From Rhodoferax sp. OV413 (GTDB lineage Bacteria > Pseudomonadota > Gammaproteobacteria > Pseudomonadales > Pseudohongiellaceae), in assembly GCA_943330915.2 (NCBI GenBank), contig CALQJO020000029.1, positions 1 through 41,755 of the forward strand: DNA of 41,755 nt, read 5' to 3'. Under the pieces are notes generated by a model. The model was given only the letters and a program-made list of their open reading frames with translations, was not told the origin of the DNA and made no database searches. A program made the translations under genes and the position numbers. Position 1 is the stretch's first letter; each line of letters opens with the position of its first letter. Positions 8,604 to 17,181 of the stretch are shown here, one piece after another.

Positions 8604-8756
8604 ATACCATAACCGTTTACAGCAAATCGATCCTTGCATCTATCCTTGTATGGACCTCACTGCAATCCACCCAGCGGCTGGCTCCCGCAGCGCAGTCTCA
8701 GGTATAGTGCTGTTCAATGCGCGTGTGAGCCCAGACATCAACAAGAAGACGAGGCC

Positions 8757-9764
8757 ATGAACACAAAAAACATCTCTTTGATCATGATGACACTCTGTCT
8801 GCTGAGCAGCCTGGCAGCCGCTCAGCAATCCACGACCGTCGAACTGCCCCGCACACCCGACGGCAAACCCGACCTGCAGGGCATCTGGACCAACGCCACG
8901 CAGACAACGCTGGAGCGCCCGGCTCGTTTTGGTGACCGGCGCTTTATGACGGCCGAGGAAGCGCAGCAGATGCAACAGGATGCACAGGGCCGCGAGGTCG
9001 CGTCAGATGCACCCAGCGACCCCAATCGTGCGCCGCCCAGCGATGGCAATACGGCGGCAGCCTACAACACCTTCTGGCTGGACCGGGGCACTCAGGTCAC
9101 GCAGATCGACGGTGAATACCGCACCTCCATGATCATCGATCCGCCCGATGGCAAAATCCCTTTCCGCACAGATGCTCCGGAACAGAATTTTATGGAGGCG
9201 CTGCGAGACATTCATGGGGCCGAAGCCTTTCTTGGCCCGGAAATGACCACCATTGGTGAACGCTGCCTGCTGTTTTATGACTTCCGCACCTCCAATTCCA
9301 GTGCCGGCCCGCCCATGATGCCCATCATCTATAACAACAACTACCAGATTGTGCAGACTGATGCGCATGTGGTGATTATGGCGGAGATGATGCACGACGC
9401 CCGCATACTGCGCCTGAATTCAGAGCATCTGCCGCCGGAAGTGTACAAATGGATGGGGGATTCAGTGGCGCAGTGGCAGGGCGATACGCTGGTGGTCAAC
9501 ACCCGCAATATGCACCCGCAGCAATCCCATTACGGATCTGGCACCGGGCTACAAGTGACTGAAAGCTTCCGCATGGTATCCAATGATGAGATTGTCTACC
9601 GCTTTACCATGAACGATCCTGTGGCCTACACACAGCCGTGGACAGCAGAAATGGTGTTGTATCGTCGCCCGCCGGCCGACCGCATTTATGAGTTTGCCTG
9701 TCATGAAGGCAACTATGCGTTGCCCGGCATACTGGCGGGCGCCCGCAGACTGGAGACCCAGTAA
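8757..9764 (+). CDS. Secreted conserved protein of unknown function, paralogue of 2139-3197
   Basis: A 335-residue exported protein. The start at 8757 gives a short signal peptide (MNTKNISLIMMTLCLLSSLA, cleavage near AAA-Q). The mature N-terminus carries LPRTPDGKPDLQGIW. Blocks aligned with the paralogue are PSDPNRAPPSDGNT, FWLDRGTQV, GEYRTSMIIDPPDGKIPF, GERCL, GPPMMPIIYNNNYQIVQ, EMMHDARIL, WQGDTLVVNT, QPWTAEM, CHEGNYALPGILAGARRLE. The family has one conserved Cys in GERCL and another in the CHEGNY motif, possibly a disulfide. Function unknown. It is convergent with the PhoX-type gene, with only 5 bases between the two stops, and divergent from bfd. Confidence 0.8.
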   Translation: MNTKNISLIMMTLCLLSSLAAAQQSTTVELPRTPDGKPDLQGIWTNATQTTLERPARFGDRRFMTAEEAQQMQQDAQGREVASDAPSDPNRAPPSDGNTAAAYNTFWLDRGTQVTQIDGEYRTSMIIDPPDGKIPFRTDAPEQNFMEALRDIHGAEAFLGPEMTTIGERCLLFYDFRTSNSSAGPPMMPIIYNNNYQIVQTDAHVVIMAEMMHDARILRLNSEHLPPEVYKWMGDSVAQWQGDTLVVNTRNMHPQQSHYGSGTGLQVTESFRMVSNDEIVYRFTMNDPVAYTQPWTAEMVLYRRPPADRIYEFACHEGNYALPGILAGARRLETQ

Positions 9765-9769
9765 CTGCG

Positions 9770-11248
9770 TCAGACCGGCCCGCGCTCCCAGGGTCCCCAG
9801 ATGGCAAACGTCACCCCGGGTATCTGGATGTTGACGAACATGATTTCGCCCTGGGGATCAAAACACACACCTGCAATTTCCCGGTCACGGTAGTCACCCG
9901 GATCGCAGTTTTTCCCGGCCGCGGCGATCTGTTCCTGTGTCAGGACAATGTTGTTTTTGGCAAAAATGTAACTCTCACCGGCAGTTGTCAGCCCCAGAAT
10001 ACGTTCGCCAAAACCAAAATCATCCTCAGCACCACCACCGTCTTCACACATCATTAATCCACCCCGTGGGCTGATGGCGATGTTGTCCGGGTTATTGGCC
10101 ATGCGCGGATCGGTGGATGCAAACAGGCAGCGCAAAGAGCTGGATACCGGATCAAGCATCCATACCGCGCCGTCGCCATATCCAGCGCTGCCTTCTTCGT
10201 TGGTGCCAGCACTGGTATCAACGATGTAAATCATGCCCTCGTGATACACAATGCCTTCGCCACGGCTCAGGGACAGCGCACCAGCGTCACGCGCCTGCAG
10301 GAACGGACCACTGGCCTCGTCAACTGGATCCATATCCGGATTAGCAATATCTACCCATTCAATCTGGTGAGTTTCACCCGGCACCGGGGCAAACAATTCA
10401 GTAAACCCTCGGCCAACGATCTTGGCAGCCTGCAGACGGCCACCTTTTTCCAGCGCGCCCGGTGTTTGTGAATCATCACGAGGGATAAACCGGTAGATAG
10501 GTGAGTGATTGCGATTGTCTTCTGTCAGGTAGACATAACTGTCGCGGGGATCAACCGCGGCGGCTTCGTGGTCATAACGACCCATATCCACAATCGGCAT
10601 GGCGGTGGTCTGCAATGGGTCTACCCGCACCTCAAAAACATAACCATGTTTGAGGCCACCTTCCGCAGTCATATCAGTCCTGGTTTCCTCGCAGGACAAC
10701 CATGTTCCCCAAGGTGTCACGCCGCCAGCACAATTGAGCAGAGTGCCGCCAAGGCTGGGCGTGGTAGAGATTTCGCGTTTGGCCAGTCTTGAAAAGCGAA
10801 CAGTGGTATTGCCACCTGCGGCGTAGGTGCCGTCCGCACGCGCGCTTTTGCTGTAACAGGCGTTGGCCGGGATCAGTTTGCCCGTGCCTACCTCATGATT
10901 ACGGATCAGGACAATCTCATTGTCTTCGAGTGCCACAACGCCCATACCGTCGAGCCGCTCGGGCACCGGATTTCCATCATTCATCAGGTCGCCAACCCAG
11001 GACAGGGTCGCATACGAAAAACCTTCAGGCAGCTGCAGCAAAGGCAAACCGGTCACTTCATCGTTCACCGGACCAATCGGGCCATAAGGACTGTCGGCGA
11101 GACGCGACGCTGTCGCAGCGCTACCCGACTGACTGGCCGCCAGAGACTGCAAGGCCATGGCGACAGGGCTCAGGCCGGCAGCGAAAGCAACGACGCTGCC
11201 CTTTAACAATCCCCGACGGCTTAATCGTGTGTCAAACACCTTGCTCAT
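9770..11248 (-). CDS. Tat-exported PhoX/DUF839 family protein
   Basis: A 492-residue beta-propeller protein of the PhoX-like family (DUF839). PhoX proper is a calcium/iron phosphatase. The N-terminus has a twin-arginine signal (LSRRGLLKG, Arg11-Arg12) and a hydrophobic core, so it is exported folded. Family features are LIRNHEVG, the glycine-rich CAGGVTPWGTWLSCEET block, MGRYDHEAAAVDP, YLTEDNRNHSPIYRF and GVCFDPQGEIMFVNIQIPG at the end. The CEET and EDNR acidic/polar motifs are where metal ligands lie in PhoX. GGAG lies 8 bases before the ATG. Many DUF839 proteins are not proven phosphatases, so alkaline phosphatase activity is only a possibility. Confidence 0.85.
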   Translation of the reverse strand: MSKVFDTRLSRRGLLKGSVVAFAAGLSPVAMALQSLAASQSGSAATASRLADSPYGPIGPVNDEVTGLPLLQLPEGFSYATLSWVGDLMNDGNPVPERLDGMGVVALEDNEIVLIRNHEVGTGKLIPANACYSKSARADGTYAAGGNTTVRFSRLAKREISTTPSLGGTLLNCAGGVTPWGTWLSCEETRTDMTAEGGLKHGYVFEVRVDPLQTTAMPIVDMGRYDHEAAAVDPRDSYVYLTEDNRNHSPIYRFIPRDDSQTPGALEKGGRLQAAKIVGRGFTELFAPVPGETHQIEWVDIANPDMDPVDEASGPFLQARDAGALSLSRGEGIVYHEGMIYIVDTSAGTNEEGSAGYGDGAVWMLDPVSSSLRCLFASTDPRMANNPDNIAISPRGGLMMCEDGGGAEDDFGFGERILGLTTAGESYIFAKNNIVLTQEQIAAAGKNCDPGDYRDREIAGVCFDPQGEIMFVNIQIPGVTFAIWGPWERGPV

Positions 11249-11445
11249 GACGCTGGCTCCTTAATGCTCAAAAGTATGCGACACCGCAAAATCATTGCGT
11301 GCGGCCTGACGTTGATCATAGTCCAAATTTATTATCGAATTGTGACAAAACAGTAATATAGCGCCGGCAACATTAGCCAGGATGAACTGTTGTCCGTTGC
11401 ACAACGTATCAGCAGGCGTCAGTTAATCACTCAAGGAATGTGCCG

Positions 11446-11838
11446 ATGTCCGCTTTACGGGTTTATTACGATGGCCTCTGCCCATTGTGTACCAGAGAAA
11501 TCAACCACATCAAGCGGCTCGACAGACAAGGTCAGCTGGATATGCAGGATATCAATGCCGCTGACTTTGAGCAGCGTTTCCCGCACATCGACCGTGTGCA
11601 GGCCGATCGCATACTGCATGGTGAATTACCCGATGGCCGCATTATTCTGGGGCTGGATGTGACCTGTATGGCCTGGTCGCTGGTGGGTAAAGGCCACTGG
11701 TTTGCGTTTATGCGCTGGCCGCTGATCAAGCCCGTTGCCGATCGTGTGTATCTGTATTTCGCCCGCCATCGCCATCGTATTTCTGGCTGGTTCGGACGCC
11801 CGAATACCTGTGATGACCGATGCCAGCCTAAACTGTGA
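11446..11838 (+). CDS. DCC-family thiol-disulfide oxidoreductase-like protein (DUF393)
   Basis: A 130-residue protein of the DCC family, named after the opening motif seen here as YYDGLCPLC with Cys12 and Cys15, a thioredoxin-like CxxC. The rest (DMQDINAADF, HGELPDGRIILGLD) is typical of the family. The start at 11446 is set by AAGGA 8 bases upstream. The stop overlaps the start of the photolyase gene (GTGA), which implies translational coupling and a joint role. The family's reaction is not established; redox exchange with a partner is inferred from the CxxC. Confidence 0.88.
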   Translation: MSALRVYYDGLCPLCTREINHIKRLDRQGQLDMQDINAADFEQRFPHIDRVQADRILHGELPDGRIILGLDVTCMAWSLVGKGHWFAFMRWPLIKPVADRVYLYFARHRHRISGWFGRPNTCDDRCQPKL

Positions 11839-13364
11839 AAGTCGCTCTGATTCTGGGTGATACACTCACCACCGATGTGTCCAGTTTGCAGCACCTTGAA
11901 AAACACCGCGACTGGATTGTGATGGCCGAAGTGGGCACTGAAGCCCGTTATGTCGCGCACCACCAACAGAAAATCGCGCTGATTTTTAGCGCCATGCGCC
12001 ACTTCGCTGCCGTTCTGCGCAAAAACGGCTGGCAGGTGCATTACCATCAATATGACCCCACCCATCCGCAACTCGGATTACACGATGTGCTGCAGGCTTT
12101 CCTCGCACACACACCCTGCAGCCAGCTTATTGTCACGGAGTGCGGCGAACACCGCCTGCATCAGCAGATGCTGGAGACCTGGCCGGCGCAGTTGGGCATA
12201 CCAATGACCATCGTTGATGACAGCCGTTTTATCTGCTCAAAGGCCGAGTTTGCGCAGTGGGCACAGGGCCGCAAGCAGCTGCGCATGGAATATTTTTACC
12301 GTGAAATGCGCCGCAAAACCGGCTTTTTGATGGATGCCGATCAACCCGTTGGCGGCCAATGGAATTTTGACAGCAGCAACCGCGAACCCTACCGGGGTGA
12401 TCCGGTGGTGCCAGTACAGATGCCCTTTGCCCGCGACGACATCGATAAAGACGTACTCAGCCTGGTGGCCCGCGAATTTGCCAGTCACCCGGGCACGCTG
12501 ACACACTTCAACTGGCCTACTACCCGCGAGCAGGCCCTGCAGGCGCTGGATTCATTTATCAACACACGACTGCGCTGGTATGGTGATTATCAGGATGCCA
12601 TGCAGCAGTCGCAGCACTTTATGTTTCACAGCCTGATTTCCACCAGTCTGAATTGCGGCTTGCTGACGGCGGCGGAGGTCTGTCAGGCCGCGCAGCAGGC
12701 ATGGCAGGATAACAAAGCACCGTTGAATGCTGTGGAAGGATTTATCCGTCAGATCATTGGCTGGAGAGAATTCATCCGCGGCATCTACTGGCTGACCATG
12801 CCCGGCTATGCCGCAAAAAACTTCCTGAACAATACGCGTGACTTGCCTGACTTTTACTGGACGGGCGAGACGCGCATGGCATGTATGAAAGCCTGCTTCA
12901 AAAACACTTTTGATCACGCCTATGCCCACCATATCCAGCGCCTGATGGTGACTGGCAACTTTGCGTTACTCGCGGGGATCACGCCGTCGCAGGTCTGTGA
13001 CTGGTATCTGGCTGTTTACGCGGATGCCTACGACTGGGTAGAGCTGCCCAATACGCTCGGTATGGTGATGCACGCCGACGGCGGTTTTCTGGCCAGCAAA
13101 CCCTACGCCGCCTCCGGCAGTTACATACATAAAATGTCTGATTATTGTCGCCACTGCGAGTATCAGGTGAAAACCGCCACCGATCACAGCAGCTGTCCGT
13201 TTAACAGCCTGTACTGGGACTTTGTATCGCGCCATGCTGATCAGTTCCGTAAAAATCCGCGCATGGCGATGATTTATCGCAGCTATGAACGCATGAGCGA
13301 CGACAAAAAGCAGGCATTACAGACCCGATCTGCTTACGTGCTGGAGCATCTGAATGAACTCTGA
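11835..13364 (+). CDS. phrB: Photolyase-related protein with Fe-S cluster (FeS-BCP, 6-4 photolyase type)
   Basis: A 509-residue protein of the deoxyribodipyrimidine photolyase-related family, whose characterised member, Agrobacterium PhrB, repairs 6-4 photoproducts using light and carries FAD, a lumazine antenna and a 4Fe-4S cluster. Four cysteines fall at residues 350, 438, 441 and 454, which to my memory are the same numbers as the cluster ligands in Agrobacterium PhrB. The N-terminal antenna domain begins VALILGDTL; the FAD domain includes GWREFIRGIYW, HHIQRLMVTGNFALLAGI, WYLAVYADAYDWVELPN and ASKPYAASGSYI. The start GTG overlaps the preceding stop, and the end overlaps the SDR gene by 11 bases, so it is the centre of an operon. 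Confidence 0.93.
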   Translation: MKVALILGDTLTTDVSSLQHLEKHRDWIVMAEVGTEARYVAHHQQKIALIFSAMRHFAAVLRKNGWQVHYHQYDPTHPQLGLHDVLQAFLAHTPCSQLIVTECGEHRLHQQMLETWPAQLGIPMTIVDDSRFICSKAEFAQWAQGRKQLRMEYFYREMRRKTGFLMDADQPVGGQWNFDSSNREPYRGDPVVPVQMPFARDDIDKDVLSLVAREFASHPGTLTHFNWPTTREQALQALDSFINTRLRWYGDYQDAMQQSQHFMFHSLISTSLNCGLLTAAEVCQAAQQAWQDNKAPLNAVEGFIRQIIGWREFIRGIYWLTMPGYAAKNFLNNTRDLPDFYWTGETRMACMKACFKNTFDHAYAHHIQRLMVTGNFALLAGITPSQVCDWYLAVYADAYDWVELPNTLGMVMHADGGFLASKPYAASGSYIHKMSDYCRHCEYQVKTATDHSSCPFNSLYWDFVSRHADQFRKNPRMAMIYRSYERMSDDKKQALQTRSAYVLEHLNEL

Positions 13365-14172
13365 ACACTTCTCTGAGGACGTAGCTGAGCGCCTGGCTGA
13401 TAACCTGGCTGAACAGCCAATGAAGTCACCTGGCGCTAGTTTAAAGGCACAAGCTTTGGTGATTGGTGCCGGCAGTGCCATCGCCGCTGCATTAGTTAAC
13501 GAAATGATCCATCAACGCAGCGTGAGTGGCATTGTTGCCGTCAGCCGCCAGCCTCCAGAGGGAGCCGGCTTGCCGCAGGACAGCCACGATGTGCCCGTCA
13601 GCTATCTGAGCTGTGATTACACTGCAGCTGGCATCAGCGACGTTGCTGGACAATTAAACGGGGCGTTCAGTCACGTGTTTATCTGCACCGGCGTGCTGCA
13701 CAACGACCACATCAAACCAGAGAAACGCATCGAAGACATCGATGCCGGTCAGATGGCGGAACTGTTGCATATCAACAGCATTCTGCCGGCATTGTGGCTG
13801 CAGGCACTGCTGCCGGTGTTAAAAAGTTCGCCGCGCTGCGTATTGACGGTGTTCAGTGCGCGCGTTGGCAGTATCAGTGATAACCACAAAGGCGGATGGT
13901 ACAGCTACCGGGCATCCAAAGCCGCGCTGAACATGATTGTCAAAACGGCCGCAATTGAGTACGCCCGACGGGCACCGGGCATCAAGTTGCTGGCGTTTCA
14001 TCCGGGAACGGTGGATACCTTGTTATCGCGGCCGTTTCAAAAAAATGTCGCGGCCGACAAACTCTTCACCCCAGAATTTGTGGCGAAGCAGTTACTGGCC
14101 ATCTGCGCAGCGCTGCCGCTTGATGCCGAGGCATCCTACCTGGACTGGGCAGGCGAACCCATTACCTGGTAG
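13354..14172 (+). CDS. Short-chain dehydrogenase/reductase
   Basis: A 272-residue SDR protein. The Rossmann nucleotide site reads VIGAGSAIAAAL (36-47). The active-site set is Ser169 in VFSARVGS and the YxxxK pair Tyr185/Lys189 in WYSYRASKAALN. The CTGVLH motif at about 111-116 replaces the usual NNAG. The gene overlaps the photolyase by 11 bases with GGAG before its start, so it is expressed with it. Cell-cell C-factor-like SDRs are often found next to photolyases in gammaproteobacteria. An N-terminal extension of about 30 residues precedes the Rossmann fold; a later start at Met23 would also work. Substrate unknown. Confidence 0.87.
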   Translation: MNSEHFSEDVAERLADNLAEQPMKSPGASLKAQALVIGAGSAIAAALVNEMIHQRSVSGIVAVSRQPPEGAGLPQDSHDVPVSYLSCDYTAAGISDVAGQLNGAFSHVFICTGVLHNDHIKPEKRIEDIDAGQMAELLHINSILPALWLQALLPVLKSSPRCVLTVFSARVGSISDNHKGGWYSYRASKAALNMIVKTAAIEYARRAPGIKLLAFHPGTVDTLLSRPFQKNVAADKLFTPEFVAKQLLAICAALPLDAEASYLDWAGEPITW

Positions 14173-14212
14173 CCACCTTCTGACCGGCCCTACCCCATGG
14201 AAACCTGACATT

Positions 14213-14755
14213 ATGTTGAAGAACAAACTGATAAAAATACAACTGGCACTGAGCCTGCTGATACTCGCGTCGTGCACCGGAGGCCCGCCGGGTGGTTTAA
14301 CAGTTGTTGAGAACTTTGAGCTTGAGCGTTATCAGGGCATCTGGTTTGAGATAGCCAGACTTGATCACCGTTTTGAACGCGGCTTGTCGCAGGTGAGCGC
14401 CGAATACCGAATCCAGGCTGACAATACGGTGCAAGTGATCAACCGTGGTTTTGATGTGGATTCCGGTCAATGGGAGCAGGCTGTTGGCAAGGCACGTTTT
14501 ATTGATACAGCGGATCAGGGCGCCTTAAAGGTATCGTTTTTTGGCCCTTTTTATGGTGCTTACAATATCGTTGCTCTGGATCAGCAAAACTATCAGTGGG
14601 TGATGGTGACCGGACCTTCCTATGACTACCTATGGATTCTGGCGCGCCAGCCTGTGCTTGAAGCTGACATCTACAACCAGTTGCTGGAGATGGCGGCGGC
14701 CGCCGGGTTTGCGGTGAATGAATTGATTGTGGTCTCCCATACACCCACAAACTGA
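14213..14755 (+). CDS. blc: Outer-membrane lipoprotein, bacterial lipocalin
   Basis: A 180-residue Blc-type lipocalin, an outer-membrane lipid-binding beta-barrel lipoprotein linked to membrane stress. The signal peptide (Lys-rich start, then QLALSLLILASC) ends in the lipobox Leu-Ala-Ser-Cys. The first lipocalin motif GxW is in YQGIWFEIARL with the following FERGL; later blocks KVSFFGPFYGAYNIVALD and YDYLWILAR are the other structurally conserved regions. The start at 14213 lies 40 bases after the SDR stop in the same operon. Blc next to a photolyase and an FAD oxidoreductase recurs in light/singlet-oxygen stress loci, which supports a role in lipid repair or transport. Confidence 0.92.
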   Translation: MLKNKLIKIQLALSLLILASCTGGPPGGLTVVENFELERYQGIWFEIARLDHRFERGLSQVSAEYRIQADNTVQVINRGFDVDSGQWEQAVGKARFIDTADQGALKVSFFGPFYGAYNIVALDQQNYQWVMVTGPSYDYLWILARQPVLEADIYNQLLEMAAAAGFAVNELIVVSHTPTN

Positions 14756-14777
14756 CTGCGAACTGAGCTCAAACAAC

Positions 14778-15872
14778 ATGGTCAACTCCAACACAAACAT
14801 CGCAGTCATAGGCGCCGGTCTGTCCGGTCTTGCCTGTGCTCAACAATTACAGCAGGCTGGTTATACGGTCACCGTCTTTGAAAAATCCCGTGGTGTTGGC
14901 GGGCGCATGGGCACACGCCGCGTCAGTGATGAACCTGACAACAAAACGGCTGACAGCTGGCAATGTGATCACGGCGCGCAGTATTTCACCGCGCGGGATC
15001 CGGCATTTGTGCGGCAGACAAACCAGTGGCTGGCGGCGGGTGTGATCAGCGTCTGGTCACCCACATTGCATAGTTTTGGTGTCAAATCTGACAGCAGGCA
15101 ATCTCAGCCAAGCGCCGGTGTCACCCGCTTTGTGGGAGTGCCGGGCATGACCGCTCCCGTGCGCCAGCTTGCCAGCGAACTGTCTGTACGCCTGCAGTCC
15201 AGGGTCATCGCCGTCAGCAAACAGGCGCAACAGTGGATGCTGGCCCTTGAACATGACAGCACTCTGGCAGGCCCTTTTGATCAGCTTGTGTTTGCCTTGC
15301 CGGCACAACAGCTTGACGATTTGCTGGCCGCTTCCGCCGACGTACCCGCTGCCTTTGTGAACGCTGCACGTCAGTCAACCCAACAACACCCGCTCAGCCC
15401 ATGCTGGGCGCTGATGCTGGATTACCGGGAGGAACTGCCGGTCAGTTTTGATGCGGCATTTGTAAACGCGACTGGTGATGCTTTATTCCAGGGTGATCAC
15501 AACACCTCTGCACTGTTGAGCTGGATTGCGCGCGACAGCAGTAAACCGGGGAGGCCGGCCGGAGAAATCTGGGTGCTGCACGCCAGCACCGCGTGGACTG
15601 ACGCTCATCTCGAGGATGATCAGCTGCAGGTGTTTCAATCCTTGCTGGGCGCCTTTAACGCGCTCACGGGTGTGGATGTGCAGCGTTATCACCCGCGCAG
15701 CTGGAGACTGCACCGCTGGCGGTATGCACAGGCCTTGCAAACCAACAACACACCCGGCTTTATCTGTGATGCCGGGCTCGGGTTGGGCGTGTGTGGCGAC
15801 TGGCTGAACAAAGGCCGTGTTGAAGGGGCCTGGCTCAGCGGTTACCAGCTGGCGCAGGTCTTAGCGCGTTGA
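14778..15872 (+). CDS. FAD-dependent amine-oxidase-like (renalase-type) oxidoreductase
   Basis: A 364-residue flavoprotein. The N-terminus has the dinucleotide motif VIGAGLSGLACA (Gly12, Gly14, Gly17) with the acidic end of the second strand at FEKSRGVGGRMGTRR, the signature of the FAD-binding amine oxidase/renalase-like group. CDHGAQYFTARDP follows, and the end GLGLGVCGDWLNKGRVEGAWLSG is the second FAD contact. The start at 14778 is chosen because an alternative GTG at 14727 would overlap the lipocalin gene by 29 bases and add an unrelated stretch. It is the last gene of the photolyase operon. Such proteins accompany photolyase, Blc and SDR genes widely; the substrate is unknown. Confidence 0.87.
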   Translation: MVNSNTNIAVIGAGLSGLACAQQLQQAGYTVTVFEKSRGVGGRMGTRRVSDEPDNKTADSWQCDHGAQYFTARDPAFVRQTNQWLAAGVISVWSPTLHSFGVKSDSRQSQPSAGVTRFVGVPGMTAPVRQLASELSVRLQSRVIAVSKQAQQWMLALEHDSTLAGPFDQLVFALPAQQLDDLLAASADVPAAFVNAARQSTQQHPLSPCWALMLDYREELPVSFDAAFVNATGDALFQGDHNTSALLSWIARDSSKPGRPAGEIWVLHASTAWTDAHLEDDQLQVFQSLLGAFNALTGVDVQRYHPRSWRLHRWRYAQALQTNNTPGFICDAGLGLGVCGDWLNKGRVEGAWLSGYQLAQVLAR

Positions 15873-15889
15873 GGGCCACGACTGCTGGC

Positions 15890-16249
15890 TTACCGGCCAC
15901 TGCCCATCAGAACAATACCAATCAGCACAAAACCGGCTCCAAACACCTGCACACTGGTTAAGGGTTCAGAAAACACCAGTCGCCCAATCAGCAACACAAA
16001 CAGCACCGACAGCCCGGTATACACCGGATAGAGTATAGACACTGGACTGCTGCGCAGCACAAGGATGTAGTAGAAGAAGATAAACCCATAAACAGCCAGC
16101 GCTGCAAATACCGCCTTCCAGTGTCCCAGCAGCATTTGAAAGTAGTTCTCATGCGGCTGACTGGACACCCATTTCAGAAGGCCATGAGATGAGGCCAGCA
16201 ACGTGGCCAGCAGCACGGCATGCATCAGAATGGCAGCATACTTAATCAT
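15890..16249 (-). CDS. Small EmrE-fold (SMR/DMT) membrane protein, candidate lipid-linked sugar flippase
   Basis: A 119-residue protein with four predicted membrane helices (about 2-22, 43-63, 66-88, 95-117), the size and layout of EmrE/ArnE-type proteins. The third-helix region LYPVYTGLSVLFVLLIG and following FSEPLT fit the DMT pattern. Helix 1 lacks the proton-binding Glu that drug-exporting EmrE proteins carry at residue 14, as in ArnE/ArnF flippases. The gene overlaps the end of a GtrB-like glycosyltransferase gene by 8 bases. I infer that it flips undecaprenyl-phosphate-linked sugar, replacing the usual GtrA. Drug efflux is less likely. Confidence 0.75.
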   Translation of the reverse strand: MIKYAAILMHAVLLATLLASSHGLLKWVSSQPHENYFQMLLGHWKAVFAALAVYGFIFFYYILVLRSSPVSILYPVYTGLSVLFVLLIGRLVFSEPLTSVQVFGAGFVLIGIVLMGSGR

Positions 16250-17177
16250 GCAGAGTACTCTTCTGTCGGTTGATCAGAAAATTCGGGCGCCGTTTGACTT
16301 CGTCGTAAATGCGACCCACGTAAATGCCTATCAGCCCGACACTGAACATCAGCACACTGCCGATAATCAGAATCAACAGAATCACCGTGGTGAACCCATC
16401 CACAGCGCGTCCGGCAAGTTTATCTGCCAAGGCCATCGCACCAATCACCAGGCTCAGCAAAAATGTCAACCCGCCCAATACAGTGACAATCTGCAGGGGA
16501 AAGGCGGTAAATGAGGTAATGGAATCAATGGCATAGCGAAACAAAGCACCCTGACCCCATGCCGAGCGCTGGCGGGTAGATGGCGGCACATTAAACGGCA
16601 ACTGCACGGCTTCAAAACCCAGCCAGGCAATCAGGCCACGAAAAAAACGCCCATGTTCGGGCAGGTCGCAGCAGGCGTTGACCACTTCTTTGTCGAGCAA
16701 TTTAAAGTCGGTGTGACCGTCAATACCAAGGCGGGTGAAATAACTAAACGACCGGTAGAACACGCCCGCCAGTTTGCCGCGCAGGTAACTTTCATTGCCG
16801 CGCGACTCTTTCACCGCTTCCACCACGCGCGCGCCCTGGCGCCAGTGTTCAACCATGGCGGGAATCAACGCGGGTGGATGCTGCAGATCACTGTCCATTA
16901 CCAGCACGGCATCACAGTGACGCATCGCCTGCAGGCCGGCTGCAATTGCTGCTTCTTTACCAAAGTGCCGGTTCATGCTGAGCAGATGGACCCGCGGGTC
17001 TTTGTTATGCAATTGGCGCACAGCCGCCGCGGTGCCGTCTGCCGAGCCATCATCAATGACGACCAACATAATATCGGCACCGGCAATGCCATCAACGGCA
17101 GCCCGGATAACGGCCAGATTGGCAACAATCGATGCCGCTTCATTGTAGGCAGGGATAACAATCGCGATAGAGTGCAT
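16242..17177 (-). CDS. GtrB-like polyprenyl-phosphate glycosyltransferase (GT2)
   Basis: A 311-residue membrane-bound GT2 enzyme that would transfer a sugar from a nucleotide donor to undecaprenyl phosphate on the cytoplasmic face. Motifs are VIPAYNE (7-13), IDDGSADGT (41-49), the metal-binding DSD at 95-97 in VMDSDLQHP, and RGNESYLRG (126-134). Two C-terminal membrane helices (about 229-251, 263-287) end with the GIYVGRIYDEVKRRPNFL tail typical of GtrB/DPM1-like enzymes. It lies 4 bases after the GT-C-like gene and overlaps the small flippase-like gene, giving a tight three-gene operon. The sugar cannot be read from the sequence. Confidence 0.92.
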   Translation of the reverse strand: MHSIAIVIPAYNEAASIVANLAVIRAAVDGIAGADIMLVVIDDGSADGTAAAVRQLHNKDPRVHLLSMNRHFGKEAAIAAGLQAMRHCDAVLVMDSDLQHPPALIPAMVEHWRQGARVVEAVKESRGNESYLRGKLAGVFYRSFSYFTRLGIDGHTDFKLLDKEVVNACCDLPEHGRFFRGLIAWLGFEAVQLPFNVPPSTRQRSAWGQGALFRYAIDSITSFTAFPLQIVTVLGGLTFLLSLVIGAMALADKLAGRAVDGFTTVILLILIIGSVLMFSVGLIGIYVGRIYDEVKRRPNFLINRQKSTLHD

Positions 17178-17181
17178 GGCC

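Noticed and set aside
11300-11365. Promoter for the photolyase operon (TTGATC, TATTAT, TAATAT boxes)
   Set aside because: The boxes occur with wrong spacing (12 and 8 bases), so no pair could be defended.
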